64,000 nt of DNA from Sediminibacillus albus (GTDB lineage: Bacteria > Bacillota > Bacilli > Bacillales > Amphibacillaceae): contig NZ_FNFL01000001.1 in NCBI RefSeq assembly GCF_900101125.1, forward strand, positions 62,001 through 126,000, read 5' to 3'. Positions 43,662-52,979 of the stretch are shown piece after piece; positions within the stretch are counted from its first letter, which is position 1, and each line of letters opens with the position of its first letter. Made by a program: the position numbers and the translations under genes. A model generated the notes under the pieces. It had not been told where the DNA came from, searched no databases, and was given only the letters and a program-made list of their open reading frames with translations.

Positions 43662-43881
43662 CATCTTCACCTCTTTCATACGGTGAGGAGTATGGACTAT
43701 ATAAAAGCGGCCATAAAGTTCCACGGTAGAGTGCCTCTCGGGCTGTTGCGTATTGAGGAAGGCCTGGAGGCTGCATGCCAATATAAAGCTGAGGCGGTGT
43801 ATCATAGCTTTTTATCTCTATTGGTTTACAAGGATCATAGGGACTGATATAGGGAGTATAATATTTGCGCTGGGTAAACAT
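43654..43881 (-). CDS. cotJA: spore coat protein CotJA
   Basis: A 75-residue, Pro/Tyr-rich spore coat protein. Start at 43881 with GGAGA just upstream; the conserved middle reads PPQLYIG and ALYRGTLWPLLYSPY. It is first in cotJABC, which in B. subtilis is a sigma-E operon. A CATAAATT-like stretch lies upstream on the minus strand but no convincing -35. Confidence 0.9.
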   Translation of the reverse strand: MFTQRKYYTPYISPYDPCKPIEIKSYDTPPQLYIGMQPPGLPQYATAREALYRGTLWPLLYSPYSSPYERGEDDD

Positions 43882-44027
43882 TTTATTCTCCTTTCCCATA
43901 TTGCAATATAATTTATGCTATGATTTAACCGGTTTGTCTCATTCCGATGTTAAATAATACTTAAGCAGGGAATGACTTAGTAAGTGTAGAAATAATATAA
44001 TGTATTACAATAAGGAGGCTGATTATA

Positions 44028-44660
44028 ATGTTTGTAAAAAGTATTATGAAACCAAGCTATAAGTGTATTATCGCTTCCCAAAAGGAAACACTAAAAGCGA
44101 CTATAAATCTGTTAGAAAGCAATGATATTGAAGCTATGCCTGTAGTTGATTCTGGGGAATTCATGGGAATGATATCAAGACAGGATATATATAAAGCATA
44201 TTTTCAAAGCGGTCAGCCAAGAGAGGAATTTCTTACGGGCACAACAGTCGGCGATATTTCTTCCCATGGAGATTTGTATATAGATGAAGAAGCTGTATTT
44301 GAAAAAACGCTGACCACCTTTAAAGGATATCCTATTTTAGCTGTAGTGGAAAAAAATAAAAAGTTTTTAGGGATTGTCACTAGGTTTGATATGATCGAGC
44401 AGTTTGAAAGTGCTTTTGGCGTAAAAAAACACGGGATAAGAATTGCTTTTACTTCAGAAGAATCTTCTGGCAGGCTGTCCCGATTAGCTGATATAATTAA
44501 ACAACATCATGCAAATGTTATTTCGGTTACTACATTTGATGAAACAGACAAACTTGCAAGAAGGATTGTTTTGAAAGTAGAAAAAACAGATAATATTGAA
44601 AAGCTATCACAAAAATTGGAGAAATCTGGTTTCCGCGTTTTGGATATAAAAGAAGTTTAA
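44028..44660 (+). CDS. CBS-pair and ACT domain protein (AcuB-like)
   Basis: Two CBS domains (about residues 1-60 and 75-130; PVVDSGEFMGMIS and ILAVVEKNKKFLGIV are the core strands), followed by an ACT-like domain (about 135-210). This is the AcuB layout, which in B. subtilis is 214 residues and encoded elsewhere. Likely a small-molecule (adenine nucleotide) sensor; the partner is unknown. Good AAGGAGG site upstream of the ATG. Confidence 0.82.
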   Translation: MFVKSIMKPSYKCIIASQKETLKATINLLESNDIEAMPVVDSGEFMGMISRQDIYKAYFQSGQPREEFLTGTTVGDISSHGDLYIDEEAVFEKTLTTFKGYPILAVVEKNKKFLGIVTRFDMIEQFESAFGVKKHGIRIAFTSEESSGRLSRLADIIKQHHANVISVTTFDETDKLARRIVLKVEKTDNIEKLSQKLEKSGFRVLDIKEV

Positions 44661-44673
44661 AGTAAAAAATAAC

Positions 44674-44712
44674 CTCTATTGGCATATAAATATGCCAATA
44701 GAGCGTTTTTCT
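44674..44712 (+). terminator. terminator after CBS-ACT gene
   Basis: CTCTATTGGCATA pairs perfectly with TATGCCAATAGAG (4-base loop), followed by CGTTTTTCT. Confidence 0.9.
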
Positions 44713-44803
44713 ACTAGGGGAAGCGTTATAGACATACGCTTGATGTGGTAAAGAACAGCTTTTTCATTTTCTAGCTGCATAATATTGGTAAAGGAGAAAC
44801 GGC

Positions 44804-45571
44804 TTGGGTCCTTATATTTTCGGATTTATTGTGCTTGCTTTATTGTTTATCGTATTTATGGTATACAAAGCTCATCAGGATCATTTAAGATATAATAAAA
44901 TTTCAATAAGCAAACACACAATGGATAACGAACAAATTAATCTGTTTTTTATTTCCGATATTCATAAAAGAATTATTAAGGAGCATACTTTGGCTCAAAT
45001 TCAACAGCCGCTGGATCTGGTGATCATCGGAGGCGATTTAACTGAATCCAAAGTTCCGTGGAGCAAGGTCAGCACCAATTTAGCAAGGCTGCACAGGATG
45101 CAAGCACCGATTTTTTTTATATGGGGAAATAACGATTATGAGGTCGATAGATATAAATTATTACAATTGTTAGTTGACCAGCATGTCCATATACTGACAA
45201 ATGAAACAGTAAATATCACATTGAAAAATAACCGTGCGGTAAGTTTGATCGGAGTAGATGACCCTGATAACAGCTCGCCGATAATGGATTTGCTAGTAAG
45301 GGAGGCTGCAGGAGAAGTCGTAATCCTGTTATCGCACCGACCGAGTGTCTTTGAAGAAATGGAAGACGTGTTTACATCGGCTATCGACGTAGTGTTAAGC
45401 GGTCATACACATGGCGGCCAAATTAGAATCTTCGGATTTGGTCCTTATACGCGCGGTGGAGTAAAGCAGATGAATAGCAAACCTATCTTAATTAGTGAAG
45501 GATATGGCTACACTAGTTTGCCATTTCGGCTGGGTACAACGGCAGAGTGCCATGTAGTCACTATCCTGTGA
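44804..45571 (+). CDS. ypbG: metallophosphoesterase (YpbG-like)
   Basis: Calcineurin-like phosphoesterase with one N-terminal membrane helix (about 3-22). Metal-ligand motifs: SDIHK (about 49), GGDL (about 75), GNND (about 108), LSHRP (about 178) and GHTHGG (about 202). The TTG at 44804 follows AAAGGAGA and gives 255 residues. Substrate unknown. Position next to ypbH as in B. subtilis. Confidence 0.9.
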   Translation: MGPYIFGFIVLALLFIVFMVYKAHQDHLRYNKISISKHTMDNEQINLFFISDIHKRIIKEHTLAQIQQPLDLVIIGGDLTESKVPWSKVSTNLARLHRMQAPIFFIWGNNDYEVDRYKLLQLLVDQHVHILTNETVNITLKNNRAVSLIGVDDPDNSSPIMDLLVREAAGEVVILLSHRPSVFEEMEDVFTSAIDVVLSGHTHGGQIRIFGFGPYTRGGVKQMNSKPILISEGYGYTSLPFRLGTTAECHVVTIL

Positions 45572-45680
45572 GTTTTATAAGCTGATCAACGTAGATTTCT
45601 GTGTTACTGTCTAGGTACCATCGATTCAAATTCCTCATATACTAAATAATTAGATGAGGCATTCAAGGGGGGATAAGTGA

Positions 45681-46271
45681 ATGCGTTTAGAACGACTATC
45701 GACCAACCAATTTAAGATTTTTTTGACTTTTGATGATTTGATTGAAAGAGGTCTGACAAAAGAAGACTTGTGGCACGACCTGCCAAGAGTGCATCAGTTG
45801 TTTCATGATATGATGTATGAAGCAAGTGATGAATTGGGGATTGAGTTAGAAGGCATGCTGCTTGTCCAAGTACATCTAATGCAAGCGCAGGGAATGCTCG
45901 TAATAGTGACTCAAAATAATCATTGGGTAGATGATGAAGACGATGAAGAAGAATACGTAGAAATGAAGGTTACTTTAGATGAAAGCAGGGAGTTGATCTT
46001 TGCTTTTACTGATTTTGAAAATATAATCCAGGTTTGCTCTCACTTAACTGATATCGGAATAAACGGCGGTACAGTGTTTTATATGGATGGATTTTATTAT
46101 ATGCAAGTCTCCGATCAGGAGGTAGATGGCCAGAATAGAGAACATGTTATTGCCATCATGTCTGAGTTCTCTTCTCCGAGTATTGTTACTTCTTTTAAAC
46201 TAAAAGAGTACGGCAAGCTCATTTTTGATAAAAATGCTGCTGCTCAAATAAATAAATATTTTCTCCGTTAA
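45681..46271 (+). CDS. ypbH: MecA-type adaptor protein (YpbH)
   Basis: Adaptor for the ClpCP protease: an N-terminal target-binding part, an acidic linker (DDEDDEEE, about residues 90-97), and a C-terminal ClpC-binding domain. At 196 residues it fits the MecA/YpbH family. Synteny with ypbG marks it as the YpbH paralogue rather than MecA itself. A GGGG site is upstream of the ATG. Confidence 0.9.
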   Translation: MRLERLSTNQFKIFLTFDDLIERGLTKEDLWHDLPRVHQLFHDMMYEASDELGIELEGMLLVQVHLMQAQGMLVIVTQNNHWVDDEDDEEEYVEMKVTLDESRELIFAFTDFENIIQVCSHLTDIGINGGTVFYMDGFYYMQVSDQEVDGQNREHVIAIMSEFSSPSIVTSFKLKEYGKLIFDKNAAAQINKYFLR

Positions 46272-46282
46272 TGATCTGAGCC

Positions 46283-46318
46283 TAAGGAGTTGGTTAACCA
46301 TTTTGCCAACTCCTTTAC
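46283..46318 (+). terminator. terminator after ypbH
   Basis: AAGGAGTTGG and CCAACTCCTT with a 12-base loop, then TTACAT. Confidence 0.75.
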
Positions 46319-46500
46319 ATATTGAATCAAAAGAAATGCCATCATTTTTCTAGCTGACTGCCTAGTAAAATGTTACTATATTTACGTACGATACTTAGAA
46401 GTTTGTCTATGCTATTTTAAATCAGAATAGCTGCGGTTTATTAAGGTTAATTATCATATGGAAATTGCAGGCAGGATTACGGGTTTAGGGAGTGAAAGTA

Positions 46501-47430
46501 GTGAAAATCGCAGTTCTTTATGGAGGCACCTCTGGCGAACGGGAGGTTTCCCTTTCTACAGGAAAGGGAATTATCGAAGCACTAAAGAAAAACGGACATG
46601 AAGTAATCGGAATTGATTTTGACCCGAGAAATCTAACTGAAATAGTAAATCTTAAGGTTGACTTAGCATTTATTGGGTTACATGGAAAGTATGGAGAAGA
46701 TGGAAAAATCCAGGGGCTTCTGGAAATGCTGAACATCCCCTATGTCGGATCGGGAGTTTTAGCTTCGGCTTTGGCAATGGATAAGTCAAAAGCAAAGCAA
46801 ATATTTGAAAAAAATGGCTTGCCTGTTGCCAAAGGCTTGACTATCGAGGTTGGGGATTATTCCCAAGAGGAAATAGTGGAAATGGTGAAAAAGTCATTCA
46901 CCCCTCCTTATGTTGTCAAGCCGAACCAGGAAGGTTCCACGTTGGGATTGACAATAGTCAAGAAAGAAGAACAGCTTCCTGATGCCATTAAGCTGGCAGC
47001 GGAAAGCGATGATGTCCTGCTAATTGAAGACTTTATCTCGGGAAAGGAATATACCGTTGCTATCGTCGGGCAAAGAGGAAAGGAAATCGCGTTGCCGGTG
47101 ATTGAAATCATTCCGAAAAGCGAATACTATGATTTTGATTCAAAATACAAGCCTGGCGGAAGTGAACATATTATTCCAGCAAGGATTGGTGAATCGCTCA
47201 CAAAAGAAGTCAAAAATCTTGCTGTCGAAGCCCATCAATTATTAGGGTGTGACGTTTATTCCAGAGTTGATTTCATTATCACGGAGGATAATCACCCGAT
47301 CATACTTGAAGTAAACACGCTTCCCGGCATGACTCCGACAAGCTTATTTCCGGATGCTGCCAAAGTAATGGGCTGGACTTATGAGCAAATGATTGAGGAG
47401 TTTGTTTCATTATCAATAAAAAGGAACTAA
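46501..47430 (+). CDS. ddl: D-alanine--D-alanine ligase
   Basis: ATP-grasp enzyme making D-Ala-D-Ala for peptidoglycan. Typical motifs: YGGTSGEREVSLSTG near residue 8, KPNQEGSTLGL near 140, RVDFIITED near 256, and the Mg/ligase loop EVNTLPGMTPTSLFP near 272-286. The GTG at 46501 lies 9 bases after AGGGAG (309 residues); the GTG at 46492 overlaps that site. In B. subtilis ddl is elsewhere, so this gene is an insertion relative to that order. Confidence 0.93.
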   Translation: MKIAVLYGGTSGEREVSLSTGKGIIEALKKNGHEVIGIDFDPRNLTEIVNLKVDLAFIGLHGKYGEDGKIQGLLEMLNIPYVGSGVLASALAMDKSKAKQIFEKNGLPVAKGLTIEVGDYSQEEIVEMVKKSFTPPYVVKPNQEGSTLGLTIVKKEEQLPDAIKLAAESDDVLLIEDFISGKEYTVAIVGQRGKEIALPVIEIIPKSEYYDFDSKYKPGGSEHIIPARIGESLTKEVKNLAVEAHQLLGCDVYSRVDFIITEDNHPIILEVNTLPGMTPTSLFPDAAKVMGWTYEQMIEEFVSLSIKRN

Positions 47431-47469
47431 CTCTCGAGAAATTATTTAATTATAAATATTCATAACATA

Positions 47470-47497
47470 TTGCATAATAGCTTCTAGCGTGTATACT
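47470..47497 (+). promoter_or_regulatory. candidate sigma-A promoter of gudB
   Basis: TTGCAT (47470-47475), 16-bp spacer, TATACT (47492-47497), about 70 bp before the start. Confidence 0.4.
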
Positions 47498-47568
47498 ATT
47501 GTCTGAAAGAAAATCACAATAACTTAAGAGAAAATTGGTTAATTGAATATTGATTGGGAGGTAAGTTC

Positions 47569-48849
47569 ATGGTAGCCGATAAAGCATCAGATTCTCCAAA
47601 CGAACAAAAGGACAAACTGGACGTACTAAAATCAACCCAGACCGTTGTACAAATTGCTCTTGATAAGCTGGGTTATCCAGAAGAAGTCTTTGAATTATTA
47701 AAAGAGCCAGTGAGGATGATGACCGTTCGGATACCTGTACGAATGGATGATGATTCCATTAAGATATTTACAGGCTATCGGGCACAGCATAATGATGCAG
47801 TTGGGCCGACGAAAGGCGGCGTAAGATTTCATCCTGCCGTTACAGAAAAAGAAGTAAAAGCTCTCTCTATATGGATGAGCTTAAAAGCAGGTATTGTCGA
47901 TTTGCCATATGGTGGAGGAAAAGGCGGCATAGTTTGCGACCCAAGAGAGATGTCTTTTCGTGAACTTGAAGGATTAAGCCGCGGTTATGTAAGGTCTATC
48001 AGCCAAATCGTCGGTCCAACAAAGGACATTCCAGCGCCGGATGTTTTTACCAATCCGCAAATAATGGCATGGATGATGGACGAATACAGCAGAATCGATG
48101 AGTTTAATAATCCTGGTTTCATCACCGGAAAACCAATTGTCCTAGGCGGTTCCCATGGCCGGGAATCAGCAACGGCTAAAGGTGTTACCATCTGTATTGA
48201 TGAAGCAGTTAAGAAAAAGGGCATTAAGGTAGAAGGTTCAAGAGTGGTCATACAAGGATTCGGTAATGCAGGCAGCTTCTTAGCAAAGTTCTTGCATGAT
48301 CAAGGTGCAAAGGTCGTTGGTATATCTGATGCTTATGGAGGCTTGCATGATCCGGATGGATTGGATATAGATTACTTGCTGGATAGAAGAGATAGTTTTG
48401 GAACTGTAACAAAGCTATTTGAAAATACAATTTCAAATGACGAGCTATTAGAACTTGATTGTGACATTCTTGTGCCCGCTGCCGTAGAGAATCAAATTAC
48501 AGAAGATAATGCCCATAAAATCAATGCTTCAATAATAGTCGAGGCAGCTAATGGCCCGACGACATTGGAAGCTACTAAAATCTTGTCTGAACGAGGCATT
48601 TTGCTGGTACCTGACGTTCTAGCTTCAGCTGGCGGGGTAACTGTGTCCTATTTCGAATGGGTGCAAAACAAACAAGGCTATTACTGGTCTGAAGAAGAAA
48701 TTGAAGAGAAGCTTTATAAAGTGATGATTAAAGGCTTTAATAATGTATATAACACAGCAGAGACCAGAAAAGTAGACATGCGCCTTGCAGCCTATATGGT
48801 TGGCGTAAGAAAAATGGCGGAAGCAGCAAGGTTTAGAGGCTGGATTTAA
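47569..48849 (+). CDS. gudB: NAD-dependent glutamate dehydrogenase (GudB/RocG type)
   Basis: Glutamate to 2-oxoglutarate and ammonia. The catalytic Lys is in PYGGGKGG (about residue 117), with the VQGFGNAG dinucleotide site near 228. The ATG at 47569 follows GGGAGGT and gives 426 residues. The EVKALSIW segment has a single VKA, so the 9-base repeat that makes the laboratory B. subtilis GudB inactive is absent and the enzyme should be active. Followed by ypdA, as in B. subtilis. Confidence 0.94.
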   Translation: MVADKASDSPNEQKDKLDVLKSTQTVVQIALDKLGYPEEVFELLKEPVRMMTVRIPVRMDDDSIKIFTGYRAQHNDAVGPTKGGVRFHPAVTEKEVKALSIWMSLKAGIVDLPYGGGKGGIVCDPREMSFRELEGLSRGYVRSISQIVGPTKDIPAPDVFTNPQIMAWMMDEYSRIDEFNNPGFITGKPIVLGGSHGRESATAKGVTICIDEAVKKKGIKVEGSRVVIQGFGNAGSFLAKFLHDQGAKVVGISDAYGGLHDPDGLDIDYLLDRRDSFGTVTKLFENTISNDELLELDCDILVPAAVENQITEDNAHKINASIIVEAANGPTTLEATKILSERGILLVPDVLASAGGVTVSYFEWVQNKQGYYWSEEEIEEKLYKVMIKGFNNVYNTAETRKVDMRLAAYMVGVRKMAEAARFRGWI

Positions 48850-48965
48850 AGAAAAGCGGTACTTATCAGCTGTTGGCGGTAAGTACCTTTTCTAATTATA
48901 TTAAGTAAGTTATAGAAATTCTCTGACATAAACATGGAACGGTTTCCTCTAAAGGAGTGTAAGAA

Positions 48966-49958
48966 ATGCAAGAAGAAAACACAATAATCATTGGGGCTGG
49001 CCCCTGTGGCATGTCTGCAGCAATCGAACTGCAGCAAAAAGGGATAAACCCGCTGTTAATTGAAAAAGGCAATGTTGTCAATTCCATTTATAATTACCCT
49101 ACCCACCAGACCTTCTTCAGCTCGAGTGACCGTCTGGAAATCGGAGATATGCCGTTTATTACAGAAAAGAAAAAACCAGTTAGAAATCAAGCGCTCGCCT
49201 ACTATAGAACCGTAGCTGAACGCAGAAAATTAAGAATTAATTCATTTGAACGGGTCACTAGCGTTAAACAGATAGCAAGCGGATTTGTTATAAGTACAAA
49301 GATAGCTAATGGCAGGGAGGTGCAGTATAAGGCAAGCCACATCGTGGCGGCTACTGGATATTATGATCAGCCGCGTCTATTGGGGATCAAGGGTGAGGAA
49401 CTTGCCAAAGTCAACCATTACTTCAAAGAGGCTCACCCTTACTTTGGTAAAAAAGTGGTTGTGATTGGCGGTAAGAACTCTGCCGTTGATGCCACCCTGG
49501 AACTGCATAAAGCGGGAGCTCATATCACTGTTTTGTATCGCGGTAACGAGTATTCCTCCAGCATAAAACCATGGATACTTCCTGAATTTGAATCCTTAGT
49601 AAGAAAAGAAATTGTTCATATGGAGTTCAATGCTTGCGTCACCGAAATAACAGAAGAAGCTGTCTATTACGAAGTTGATGGGAAGAGGAAATCGATTGAA
49701 AACGACTTTGTTTTTGCAATGACTGGATATAAGCCTGATAATGAATTTTTGCAAAGTATAGGGATTACTATTGATCAGCAAACAGGAGCCCCAAGTTTCA
49801 ATGAAGAAACAATGGAAACTAATGTGCCTGGTATATATATTGCAGGTGTGATTGCAGCCGGCTATAATAATAACAAAATATTTATAGAGAATGGCCGATT
49901 TCATGGTGGACTGATTGCAGAGTCAATCTGTAATTCTGCTAAGCAAACGCAAGAGTAA
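48966..49958 (+). CDS. ypdA: bacillithiol disulfide reductase YpdA
   Basis: FAD/NAD(P)H flavoprotein of the thioredoxin-reductase-like class without the CXXC pair. FAD site IIGAGPCGMSAA (about 8-19), NADPH site VVVIGGKNSAVDA (about 159-171), and the late TNVPGIYIAGV FAD block near 285. Length 330. Family members reduce bacillithiol disulfide; that role is inferred. A terminator follows. Confidence 0.92.
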   Translation: MQEENTIIIGAGPCGMSAAIELQQKGINPLLIEKGNVVNSIYNYPTHQTFFSSSDRLEIGDMPFITEKKKPVRNQALAYYRTVAERRKLRINSFERVTSVKQIASGFVISTKIANGREVQYKASHIVAATGYYDQPRLLGIKGEELAKVNHYFKEAHPYFGKKVVVIGGKNSAVDATLELHKAGAHITVLYRGNEYSSSIKPWILPEFESLVRKEIVHMEFNACVTEITEEAVYYEVDGKRKSIENDFVFAMTGYKPDNEFLQSIGITIDQQTGAPSFNEETMETNVPGIYIAGVIAAGYNNNKIFIENGRFHGGLIAESICNSAKQTQE

Positions 49959-49962
49959 TAAA

Positions 49963-50011
49963 CAAAAGCTGTATGCCTCATTGGGATGGATGAGGCGTAC
50001 AGCTTTTTATA
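49963..50011 (+). terminator. terminator after ypdA
   Basis: AAAGCTGTAtGCCTCAT pairs with ATGAGGCgTACAGCTTT (one mismatch), followed by TTAT; placed between convergent genes and possibly bidirectional. Confidence 0.85.
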
Positions 50012-50012
50012 G

Positions 50013-50984
50013 TTATTCAAACATAGGGGAAAGCTCAGTCAACTTATTGGTTAACTCCAACACTACCATTAATTTGATCCTGGCTTTAGGTCCGGTCAGG
50101 CCGTTTGCAAAAATTAAGCCCATATTTTTGAGTTGACGTCCGCCGCCTTCATAGGTATAGGTTGCCTGTACAATGCCCTGATAGCATCTGGAGACTAAAA
50201 TGATTGGAATGTTGTCATCTATCATTTCCTGCAGAGCAGGAATAATCCCTTCAGGCAAGTTTCCTTGACCTAACGCTTCAATTACGAGGCCGTCGATGCC
50301 GGCGTTGTGAATAGCTCTGATAAAATTGCTCTCCATGCCAGCATAGGCTTTGACTAAAGCAACATTTTTATTTAATTGCTGGATAGGGTACGATTCATAG
50401 GCTATGAGCTTCTGGTGAAACAAAATTTCCTGCTTGGTAATAATGCCGATGGGACCATATTGGGGACTTTGAAAGGTCGCCACATTACTTGTAGATGTTT
50501 TTGTAACATTTTTTGCTGTATGTATTTCGTCATTCATGACGACCAGCACACCTTTATCCTGGGCTTCATCTGTGTTGGCCACTCTTACAGCACTAATTAA
50601 ATTATACAATCCGTCTGAGCCGATTTCATTGCTGGATCGCATAGCCCCCGTAACCACTACTGGTTTTCTGGTTTGTAAAAATAAATCCAAAAAATAAGCT
50701 GTCTCTTCCAGTGTGTCCGTGCCATGAGTTACGACCACTCCGTCGAAGTTTCCCGCTGCTAATTTGTCATGGATGCGCCTGCCTAATTCCAGCATATGTG
50801 CAGGAGTGATTTGCGGCGAAGGCAAATTAAATAAAAAGTCTTCTTCAATATGGGCATCATGGTTGAAGATAGAAGCCGAATTGGATAAAGGGTGTTCCGT
50901 TGAAGTGGAAACTTCCCCGCTGCTTTTGTCTTCCTTCATCGAGATGGTTCCGCCTGTATGGATAATAATAATCTTTTTCAACAT
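50013..50984 (-). CDS. ansA: L-asparaginase (AnsA type)
   Basis: Cytoplasmic-type asparaginase, asparagine to aspartate and ammonia. First catalytic Thr in IHTGGTISM (about residue 9), second in THGTDTLEE (about 88). No signal peptide. Length 323. AGAAGGTG lies upstream of the ATG on the minus strand. In B. subtilis ansA is elsewhere; here it breaks the ypdA-prsW order. Confidence 0.93.
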   Translation of the reverse strand: MLKKIIIIHTGGTISMKEDKSSGEVSTSTEHPLSNSASIFNHDAHIEEDFLFNLPSPQITPAHMLELGRRIHDKLAAGNFDGVVVTHGTDTLEETAYFLDLFLQTRKPVVVTGAMRSSNEIGSDGLYNLISAVRVANTDEAQDKGVLVVMNDEIHTAKNVTKTSTSNVATFQSPQYGPIGIITKQEILFHQKLIAYESYPIQQLNKNVALVKAYAGMESNFIRAIHNAGIDGLVIEALGQGNLPEGIIPALQEMIDDNIPIILVSRCYQGIVQATYTYEGGGRQLKNMGLIFANGLTGPKARIKLMVVLELTNKLTELSPMFE

Positions 50985-51068
50985 TTACACCTTCTTTTAT
51001 TAGGACTATTTTAATTGCGTCAACTTCATGATACGATGAATCATATTAGATTGAAAGAGGGTGTCGTT

Positions 51069-51755
51069 ATGTTTGCTGTCCTATCTGCAGGGATTGCTCC
51101 GACACTAGCACTAATGTCATTTTTTTATTTAAAAGACCGCTTTGACTCAGAGCCTTTATCCATGGTTTTCAGAACCTTTATGTATGGGGCTTTATTGGTA
51201 TTCCCAATTATGTTTATCCAATATGCTTTCATGGAAGAGGGGATCGGGCAAGCACCAATGATCCGTTCCTTTTTGCTGACTGGTTTGATGGAAGAATTTT
51301 TCAAATGGTTTATTTTCCTATATACGGTTTATAAATATACTGATTTTGATTCTCTGTATGACGGCATTATTTACGGAGTTGCTATAAGTCTGGGGTTTGC
51401 TACTGTAGAAAACTTGCTTTACTTACTTGCCCATGGTGTGGAATACGCCTTTGGCCGTGCCCTGTTTCCTGTTTCATCCCATGCGTTATTCGGGGTCATC
51501 ATGGGGTATTATTTAGGGAAGGCAAAATTTTTCACCCATAATCATAAATCCACGTTGCTGTTAGCTCTTATTATACCTGTTACTCTACATGGATTTTATG
51601 ATTTTATTCTGGAAACGATTCCTTACTGGATTTATATAATGACACCATTCATGATCATATTATGGTTGCTTGGATTGCGGAAAGTAAAAATAGCAAATCA
51701 GCATTCATCGAAGCAAGTAGTAGTTATTCCAAAAGAAGAGTCACAAATCCTATAA
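51069..51755 (+). CDS. prsW: intramembrane protease PrsW
   Basis: Site-1 protease that cleaves anti-sigma factors such as RsiW in the membrane. Motifs: EEFFKWF near residue 75, a Glu-Asn in VENLLY near 116, and His in SSHALFG near 138. About seven hydrophobic segments in 228 residues. The ATG at 51069 follows GAGGGTG; the earlier open frame lacks a ribosome site. The clipped sigma partner is not in this window. Confidence 0.92.
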   Translation: MFAVLSAGIAPTLALMSFFYLKDRFDSEPLSMVFRTFMYGALLVFPIMFIQYAFMEEGIGQAPMIRSFLLTGLMEEFFKWFIFLYTVYKYTDFDSLYDGIIYGVAISLGFATVENLLYLLAHGVEYAFGRALFPVSSHALFGVIMGYYLGKAKFFTHNHKSTLLLALIIPVTLHGFYDFILETIPYWIYIMTPFMIILWLLGLRKVKIANQHSSKQVVVIPKEESQIL

Positions 51756-51758
51756 TCA

Positions 51759-51794
51759 TTAGCCATTACCGCTTTAGCGGTAATGGCTTTTTCT
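51759..51794 (+). terminator. terminator after prsW
   Basis: AGCCATTACCGC and GCGGTAATGGCT, perfect 12-bp stem with a 4-base loop, then TTTTTC. Confidence 0.9.
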
Positions 51795-51901
51795 ATGAAT
51801 TGAAGTGCTGTTGCTGTATCTCCCCATAGTGAACTTCCGGCTACTCCTTCCGATAAGTCAACATATCGCTGTCGCTCTGTGTTTCCTTTATCTAGTTACG
51901 C

Positions 51902-51973
51902 ATGAAGTTCGATCAAAGCCCGCCGTTTTGCACGGCAATGTCGAACCACCCGCGATGCGCGGGTGCACTTCAT
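51902..51973. repeat. intergenic three-way-junction-shaped structured element
   Basis: Outer pairing ATGAAGT (51902-51908) with ACTTCAT (51967-51973). Inside, one arm pairs GTTCGA (51907-51912) with TCGAAC (51941-51946) and GCCGT with ACGGC. A second arm is ACCCGCG-ATG-CGCGGGT (51948-51964). GC content is above its surroundings. Similar sequences seem familiar from intergenic repeats of related genomes. No protein-coding sense is apparent in the prsW-sleB gap. Confidence 0.5.
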
Positions 51974-52085
51974 ACGGCGCTAAACAAGGTGCTTTCGCTT
52001 TTGTTCATCGTCTATGTATAAAAAAAGGATGGTTTCAAAAAATAAGGCAACAACGAAGACTTAGACTCTCTTAGGAGGAAATGGT

Positions 52086-52964
52086 ATGCGGTTAAAAAAA
52101 ACAGTTATTCTTTTGTTTTTTGCATTAATATTTGCGATCGGGATTTCAGCTACAAATGATATTCAGCCGACAGAAGCATTCAGTAACCAGGTGATTCAGC
52201 AAGGGGCGGTCGGCGATGATGTGATTGAGCTGCAGTCCAGGTTGCAGTATCTGGGTTTCTACAATGGCAAAATAGACGGAGTATTTGGCTGGGGGACTTA
52301 TTGGGCACTAAGAAACTTCCAGTACGAATTTGGTCTAGAGATTGATGGTCTTGCTGGCACGGAAACAAAGCAGAAATTAGTAAAGGCAAGCGAGTACGAT
52401 AAAAATTATGTAAATCAACAAATTAAGAAGGGCAATGAATTTACGCACTATGGAGGAACACCTAAAGAACAGCAGGTGAAGCAAGGACAGAAAAAGGGGC
52501 AAGAAGGCACGAAAAAACAGCAACAGGGTCAAGGAGAGGGCGGCAAGAATCAGCAGCAGACAAAGGATACTCCGGCAGAACCTAAAGCAGTGAATGTTCC
52601 TGGCGGTTTTTCACAAAATGATATCCGCTTGATGGCGAATGCTGTCCATGGTGAAGCGCGTGGAGAATCGTATGAAGGAAAAGTAGCAGTGGCTGCAGTT
52701 ATTTTAAATCGGGTGGAAAGTCCCACGTTTCCTAATACAGTATCTGGTGTGATTTTCGAACCAAGAGCTTTTACTGCAGTAGCCGATGGACAAATATGGT
52801 TGACGCCAAACGATTCTGCCGAGGAAGCTGTTCTGGATGCTCTAAATGGTTGGGATCCAACTGGAGAGGCGATTTATTACTTTAATCCCAATACCGCTAC
52901 CTCGGATTGGATTTGGTCACGGCCGCAGATCAAACAAATAGGCAAGCATATTTTCTGTATGTAA
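52086..52964 (+). CDS. sleB: spore cortex-lytic enzyme SleB
   Basis: Lytic transglycosylase that breaks down cortex peptidoglycan during germination. A signal peptide covers about residues 1-29. A peptidoglycan-binding domain follows (about 36-97, GDDVIELQSRLQYLGFY). After a Gln/Lys-rich linker comes the hydrolase_2 catalytic domain (about 180-292), with the Glu in VHGEARGE. TAGGAGG upstream of the ATG. Length 292 is slightly short owing to the linker. Operon with ypeB. Confidence 0.94.
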   Translation: MRLKKTVILLFFALIFAIGISATNDIQPTEAFSNQVIQQGAVGDDVIELQSRLQYLGFYNGKIDGVFGWGTYWALRNFQYEFGLEIDGLAGTETKQKLVKASEYDKNYVNQQIKKGNEFTHYGGTPKEQQVKQGQKKGQEGTKKQQQGQGEGGKNQQQTKDTPAEPKAVNVPGGFSQNDIRLMANAVHGEARGESYEGKVAVAAVILNRVESPTFPNTVSGVIFEPRAFTAVADGQIWLTPNDSAEEAVLDALNGWDPTGEAIYYFNPNTATSDWIWSRPQIKQIGKHIFCM

Positions 52965-52979
52965 GGAAGGTGAGAAAAA

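Noticed and set aside
43890-43990. Sigma-E promoter for cotJABC
   Set aside because: A CATAAATT-like -10 is present on the minus strand, but no acceptable -35 accompanies it.
51805-52074. 89-residue open frame between prsW and sleB
   Set aside because: It runs through the nested dyad element and has no ribosome site or recognisable protein sense.
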